Shown: positions 60,687-64,000 of the stretch, piece after piece | How positions within the stretch are numbered: the first letter of the stretch is position 1 | How the letters are laid out: each line of letters starts with the position of its first letter | Assembly: GCF_021538615.1 (NCBI RefSeq) | Contig: NZ_JAJHIZ010000002.1 | Span: 868,001-932,000, forward strand | DNA from: Niabella agricola | GTDB lineage: Bacteria; Bacteroidota; Bacteroidia; Chitinophagales; Chitinophagaceae | Length of the DNA stretch: 64,000 bases | Reading direction: 5' to 3' | Notes under the pieces: model-generated | Told to the model about the DNA's origin: nothing | Databases searched by the model: none | The model's input: only the letters and a program-made list of their open reading frames with translations | Translations under genes and position numbers: made by a program

Positions 60687-61619
60687 ATGAAAAAACAAAG
60701 GATCATAACCGGCTTCTTTTTTTTGCTGATTTTCACAGCCCCTCAACCGGCCGCGGCCTGCGATATTTGCGGCTGCGGTGTTGGAAACGACTATATCGGG
60801 ATTCTCCCGGATTTTCATAAGCATATCTTTGGTATCCGTTACCGGCATAATTCTCTTTGGAGTCACCTGGGGGTAGGTGGGCAACAAACCTATCTGACCA
60901 CATCGGAGCATTACAATACTGCGGAAGCATGGGGTGGCTGGAATATTACGGAAAAGTTTCGTGTTATGGCGGCAGTGCCCTATAGCATCAACCGGCGCAG
61001 TAACCAGGAAGCAGATCTTACAAAAAGCGGTGTGGGCGATGTAACCCTGTCGGCATTCTATCAATTGATCAATAAGCGGGATCCCGTAGGTAATAAGCTG
61101 CTGGTGCAAAGCCTTTGGCTGGGCGGAGGAGTGAAACTGGCTACAGGAAAATACAACCCTGCGGATAAAAGCACGGGGGGGGAAAGCGCCAATCTTTTTC
61201 AGCTGGGTTCCGGCAGTACTGATTTTTCGCTGAACGGAATGTATGATCTCCGGTTGCAGGATGCAGGCGTCAATCTCAGCGCTCATTATAAGATCAACAC
61301 TGCCAACAGGTATGATTACCGTTATGGAAATAAACTGAATCTCAATGCACAGGCCTATTACAAATTCCGGGTTGCCAGCCTGGTAATGATCGCTCCCAAT
61401 GCGGGGGTACAATATGAAAAGGCAAGGACGGATATCGATAATGATATATTGGTGACCGTATCCGGAGGACGCGTACTGATGGGAACTGCGGGAATGGAAG
61501 CAGCGTATAAAAAAATAGCTGTAGGCGCTAATTTTCAAACCCCGTTTTCACAGAACCTGGCAAATGGTATTGTAAGGGCGAATAACCGGGTTATGGTGCA
61601 TGTATCGATAGCGCTATGA
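60687..61619 (+). CDS. Outer-membrane beta-barrel protein with N-terminal CDICGCG motif
   Basis: 310 residues. A signal peptide ends near AAA-C, after which the mature protein starts with CDICGCGVGNDYIGILPDF. The rest is a beta-barrel with alternating strands and a C-terminal aromatic-hydrophobic end (NNRVMVHVSIAL), of the transporter-like family that accompanies MbnP/MbnH in Bacteroidota. Three Cys in seven residues at the mature N-terminus could bind Cu(I) at the periplasmic mouth. It lies 79 bp after the MbnH gene and is the last gene of the run. Confidence 0.78.
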   Translation: MKKQRIITGFFFLLIFTAPQPAAACDICGCGVGNDYIGILPDFHKHIFGIRYRHNSLWSHLGVGGQQTYLTTSEHYNTAEAWGGWNITEKFRVMAAVPYSINRRSNQEADLTKSGVGDVTLSAFYQLINKRDPVGNKLLVQSLWLGGGVKLATGKYNPADKSTGGESANLFQLGSGSTDFSLNGMYDLRLQDAGVNLSAHYKINTANRYDYRYGNKLNLNAQAYYKFRVASLVMIAPNAGVQYEKARTDIDNDILVTVSGGRVLMGTAGMEAAYKKIAVGANFQTPFSQNLANGIVRANNRVMVHVSIAL

Positions 61620-62060
61620 GGACAGCTGTAATTTGAAAACATTGAGCATTTGAAAACGTCGTTGCCACTGCGTGCTCTTTTTTTTGCCTGTATTTCGCAG
61701 GTAATCGGAAAAGAGGAAATAGCAGGTTAAAAGAAACGAAGCGCATCTAGCGCCTAATATCTAAGTGATAAAACGGATCCAACCTGAAACCGTTTTAACT
61801 TGCCTAGCCCAGGCGTTTTGCGATCCTTGCTCTTTTGTGTTGCTGCGTAAAATACGAGCCACAAAGACCGGATGGCACCAAGAAACACGAAGGGGTATAG
61901 TGCGTTGCGATCGTTGCTCCTTTGCGTCGTTGCGTGAAATAAGGCCACAAAGACCCGAAGGCACGAAGATCTATAGTTCATTGCGTAAAATCCTTTCGTG
62001 AGAAGAAGCGTCAAACCATCGCCATGAGGACCGTAATCGTAAATTCCGGATATTTGCGGA
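61620..62060. repeat. 441-bp gap with family C then family A repeats
   Basis: 61630-61800 is a family C block (AATTTGAAAACATTGAGCAT, then GTTGCCACTGCGTGCTCTTT, ATTTCGCAGG, CTAATATCTAAG). Family A follows in minus orientation: two tandem degenerate units at 61820-61878 and 61908-61968 both reading GCGATC[CG]TTGCTC[TC]TTTG, then a GCGT[AG]AAAT phrase and GCCACAAAGACC. The region also precedes the GSCFA gene, but no TAnnTTTG box is seen, only GGATATTTGCGG just before its ATG. No gene is supported. Confidence 0.6.
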
Positions 62061-63056
62061 ATGGATTTTATGGCCCCCATACAAATGGAACCGCTGGTTC
62101 CGCCGATCCGGTACGCGGATAAGATTTTGCTGATCGGCTCCTGTTTTACAGAACATATCGGCAATGCGTTGGCGGAGCATAAGTTTACAACGCTTCAGAA
62201 TCCACATGGAATCCTGTTTGACCCTGCCAGCGTGTACCACAGCCTGATCCGCTATATAGAAAACAAGCCTTATACGGAAGCAGATCTGTTCTATCTGAAC
62301 GAAGTATGGCAATCCTGGCACCATCATTCCCGCTTTTCCGGTACCGATAAGGAAGCCGTCCTCGACCAGATGAATCGCGCATTGGAAACCGCACATCAGT
62401 TCTTAAAACAAACCGGGTGGATCGTTATTACCCTGGGGTCCTCTTTTTCCTACCGGCTGAACGGTAACAATCCGCAAGCGGAGCGCACCGGGTTAAAGGT
62501 GGCCAACTGCCACCGGGCACCCGGGCAGTGGTTTGATAAGAAGATGCTTGAGATTGAAGAAACGGTTTCGCTGCTGGATAATCTGTACCACCGGCTCCGC
62601 ATCTTTAATCCTGAGGCGAAGCTGTTGTTTACGATCAGCCCGGTGCGGCATTTGCGAGATGGCGTGGTGGCCAATAACCGAAGCAAGGCCCGGTTGATTG
62701 AAGCCGTACATCACATCGTCAACAAGTTCGACCGCCTGTATTATTTCCCGGCCTACGAACTGGTGATCGATGTACTTCGGGATTACCGGTTCTATGATGT
62801 GGACCTGGCACATCCCAATTATCCGGCCACAGAATTTGTACTGGAGAAATTTACGGAAAGCTGTATTGACGAGGCTTCCCGGCAACTCATGAAGGAGCTC
62901 CGGCCGTTGATGATCGCCCGGAGGCATAAACCCTTTTATCCGGAAACAAAGGCCCATCAGCAGTTCTTAAAAGCGCAGTACGAAAAAGCAAGGCGCCTGG
63001 CAGAGCAATACCCGTTTCTGGACCTGGAGGAGGAACTGGCTTATTTCAATCAATAA
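62061..63056 (+). CDS. GSCFA domain protein
   Basis: 331 residues with no signal peptide. The family-defining motif LLIGSCFTEHIGNALAEHKF starts near residue 25, with QNPHGILFDPASVYHSLIRYIE next; WIVITLGSSFSYRL and LFTISPVRHLRDGVVANNRSKARLIEAVH follow. HPNYPATEFVLEKFTESCID holds a late conserved His. The GSCFA family is related to SGNH/GDSL-type hydrolases and is found in Bacteroidota and some others; substrate unknown, possibly an acyl ester on a carbohydrate. ATG 62061 or 62070 could be the start. It is separate from the copper locus by the repeat-rich gap. Confidence 0.88.
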   Translation: MDFMAPIQMEPLVPPIRYADKILLIGSCFTEHIGNALAEHKFTTLQNPHGILFDPASVYHSLIRYIENKPYTEADLFYLNEVWQSWHHHSRFSGTDKEAVLDQMNRALETAHQFLKQTGWIVITLGSSFSYRLNGNNPQAERTGLKVANCHRAPGQWFDKKMLEIEETVSLLDNLYHRLRIFNPEAKLLFTISPVRHLRDGVVANNRSKARLIEAVHHIVNKFDRLYYFPAYELVIDVLRDYRFYDVDLAHPNYPATEFVLEKFTESCIDEASRQLMKELRPLMIARRHKPFYPETKAHQQFLKAQYEKARRLAEQYPFLDLEEELAYFNQ

Positions 63057-63223
63057 AGCGCTGCAAAGATTCATTGACTTAATGCTTCTGTGGCTCAAAA
63101 CCGGAATTCCTGTTACCTTTATATCCTGAAAATTAGGATGACGAAACCGGAGCCTGATCCTTTCAGCCCCCCGGAATTCAATGAGCAGCAACAAACATTA
63201 CACTTCTCACTAAAAAATAAAAA

Positions 63224-64000
63224 ATGATAAACGCAAAAGGATATGCCGCCCACAGTAAAACAGAAGCCCTTCAGCCCTGGGATTTTGAGCGCCGGGAAGT
63301 AGGGACAAACGATGTATTGATCGATATCTTATATTGTGGCATCTGCCATTCCGATATCCACCAGGTGCGCAGTGAGTGGGGACCTGCTATTTATCCCCTC
63401 GTACCGGGACATGAGATTGTTGGTCGCATTACAGCGGTAGGAACCAATGTATCCCAATTCAAGGTAGGCGAACTGGCCGGCATTGGCTGTATGGTTAACT
63501 CCTGCCAGCATTGCGATAGCTGCAATCATGGACAGGAGCAGTTTTGCGATAATAAGCAAACCGTATGGACCTATAACTCCAGGGACAAGGACGGTTCTGT
63601 AACCTATGGAGGTTATTCCAATAAGATTGTTTGCGACCAGCATTTTGTATTGCATGTTTCCGATAAGCTGGACCTGAAAGGAGTGGCGCCCCTGCTTTGT
63701 GCCGGCATTACGACCTACTCGCCCTTACGCAAGTGGAAGGTAGGAAAAGGGCATAAAGTAGGTGTGCTGGGTTTGGGCGGTCTGGGGCATATGGCCGTGA
63801 AATTTGCAGTTTCGTTTGGTGCGGAGGTGACCATGCTCAGCACATCACCTTCTAAGGAAGCCGATGCGAAACGGCTGGGCGCGCATAAATTTGTGCTGAC
63901 AAAAGACCCTGAGCAGGTTAAAAGCCTCGATCGCTATTTTGATTTTATCATCGATACGGTTTCCGCACCACATGATTATAATATGTACCTGCAGATGCTC
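63224..64000 (+). CDS. Zinc-dependent alcohol dehydrogenase, YahK/CAD type (C-terminus outside window)
   Basis: 259 codons from ATG 63224 to the window end, still open. The catalytic Zn site is in CGICHSDIHQVR and PGHEIVGRITAVG. The structural Zn site has four Cys in SCQHCDSCNHGQEQFC. The Rossmann loop is GVLGLGGLGHMAVKFA, followed by STSPSKEADAKRLGA, where Ser/Thr suggests NADP(H). The YGGYSNKIVCD segment is typical of YahK- and cinnamyl-alcohol-dehydrogenase-like enzymes, which reduce aldehydes broadly. It may be a single gene; the only promoter-like box seen is a weak TACCTTTA near 63114. Confidence 0.9.
   Translation, partial: MINAKGYAAHSKTEALQPWDFERREVGTNDVLIDILYCGICHSDIHQVRSEWGPAIYPLVPGHEIVGRITAVGTNVSQFKVGELAGIGCMVNSCQHCDSCNHGQEQFCDNKQTVWTYNSRDKDGSVTYGGYSNKIVCDQHFVLHVSDKLDLKGVAPLLCAGITTYSPLRKWKVGKGHKVGVLGLGGLGHMAVKFAVSFGAEVTMLSTSPSKEADAKRLGAHKFVLTKDPEQVKSLDRYFDFIIDTVSAPHDYNMYLQML

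Noticed and set aside
60579..61538. 319-codon minus-strand ORF
   Set aside because: Antisense shadow of the CDICGCG barrel gene, with no recognisable protein features.
1..64000. tRNA, rRNA, integrase, transposase or phage genes
   Set aside because: Read through all gaps and coding regions and found no sequence that supports any of these.

Overview
The window looks like chromosomal DNA from a Bacteroidota bacterium, most likely Chitinophagaceae (Niabella/Terrimonas-like). This is inference from gene content: a TonB-dependent receptor with a CarboxypepD_reg-like plug extension, a DUF4270 lipoprotein, a GSCFA protein, a SMUG2-like glycosylase, FHS-type MFS carriers, and a DUF4270 / short starch-synthase / panC neighbourhood. 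Start codons lack Shine-Dalgarno sites, and several genes are preceded by the Bacteroidota -7 box TAnnTTTG. Most of the window is dense, ordinary chromosome. No tRNA, rRNA, CRISPR array, integrase or insertion sequence was found.

Layout. 0-8 kb: sugar-catabolism block, with two MFS carriers and a secreted TIM-barrel enzyme on the minus strand, divergent from a sugar isomerase/epimerase, a lipoprotein cytochrome c, a DUF1080 (3-keto-glycoside hydrolase family) lipoprotein and a GH35 beta-galactosidase. 8-12 kb: HEAT-repeat protein, Bax-inhibitor-1 protein and CPA2 antiporter, separated by repeat-rich gaps. 12-17 kb: copper/metal block (duplicated His-rich protein, two-HMA metallochaperone, CopA ATPase, then an OsmC-ferredoxin fusion). 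17.7-23.5 kb: RND efflux operon (adaptor, pump, outer-membrane factor). 23.5-31.3 kb: SMUG2-like glycosylase, purC, TonB receptor with FAS1 lipoprotein, SDR, PhyH dioxygenase. 32-45.3 kb: coiled-coil membrane protein, holA, metZ-like, OsmC, panC, truncated GT5, DUF4270, metK, gyrA, TPR protein. 45.4-52.5 kb: small lipoprotein and a complete SUF operon, sufB-C-D-S-E, a DUF59 gene and an Rrf2 regulator. 52.8-58 kb: small outer-membrane protein, NfeD-like plus flotillin, Gfo/Idh/MocA oxidoreductase, AlkA-like glycosylase. 58-61.6 kb: an MbnP/MbnH-type copper locus with a small Cys-motif protein and a beta-barrel bearing an N-terminal CDICGCG motif. 62-64 kb: GSCFA protein and a zinc alcohol dehydrogenase cut by the window end.

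Two loci concern copper: classical cytoplasmic export (CopA and chaperone, about 13 kb) and envelope copper binding coupled to a MauG-like di-heme enzyme (58-61.6 kb). The second is the best candidate for an incompletely described system. The other non-trivial signal is in the gaps: at least three families of degenerate dispersed repeats, a strong palindrome at 31.5 kb, and a suf promoter that abuts the sufB start codon.
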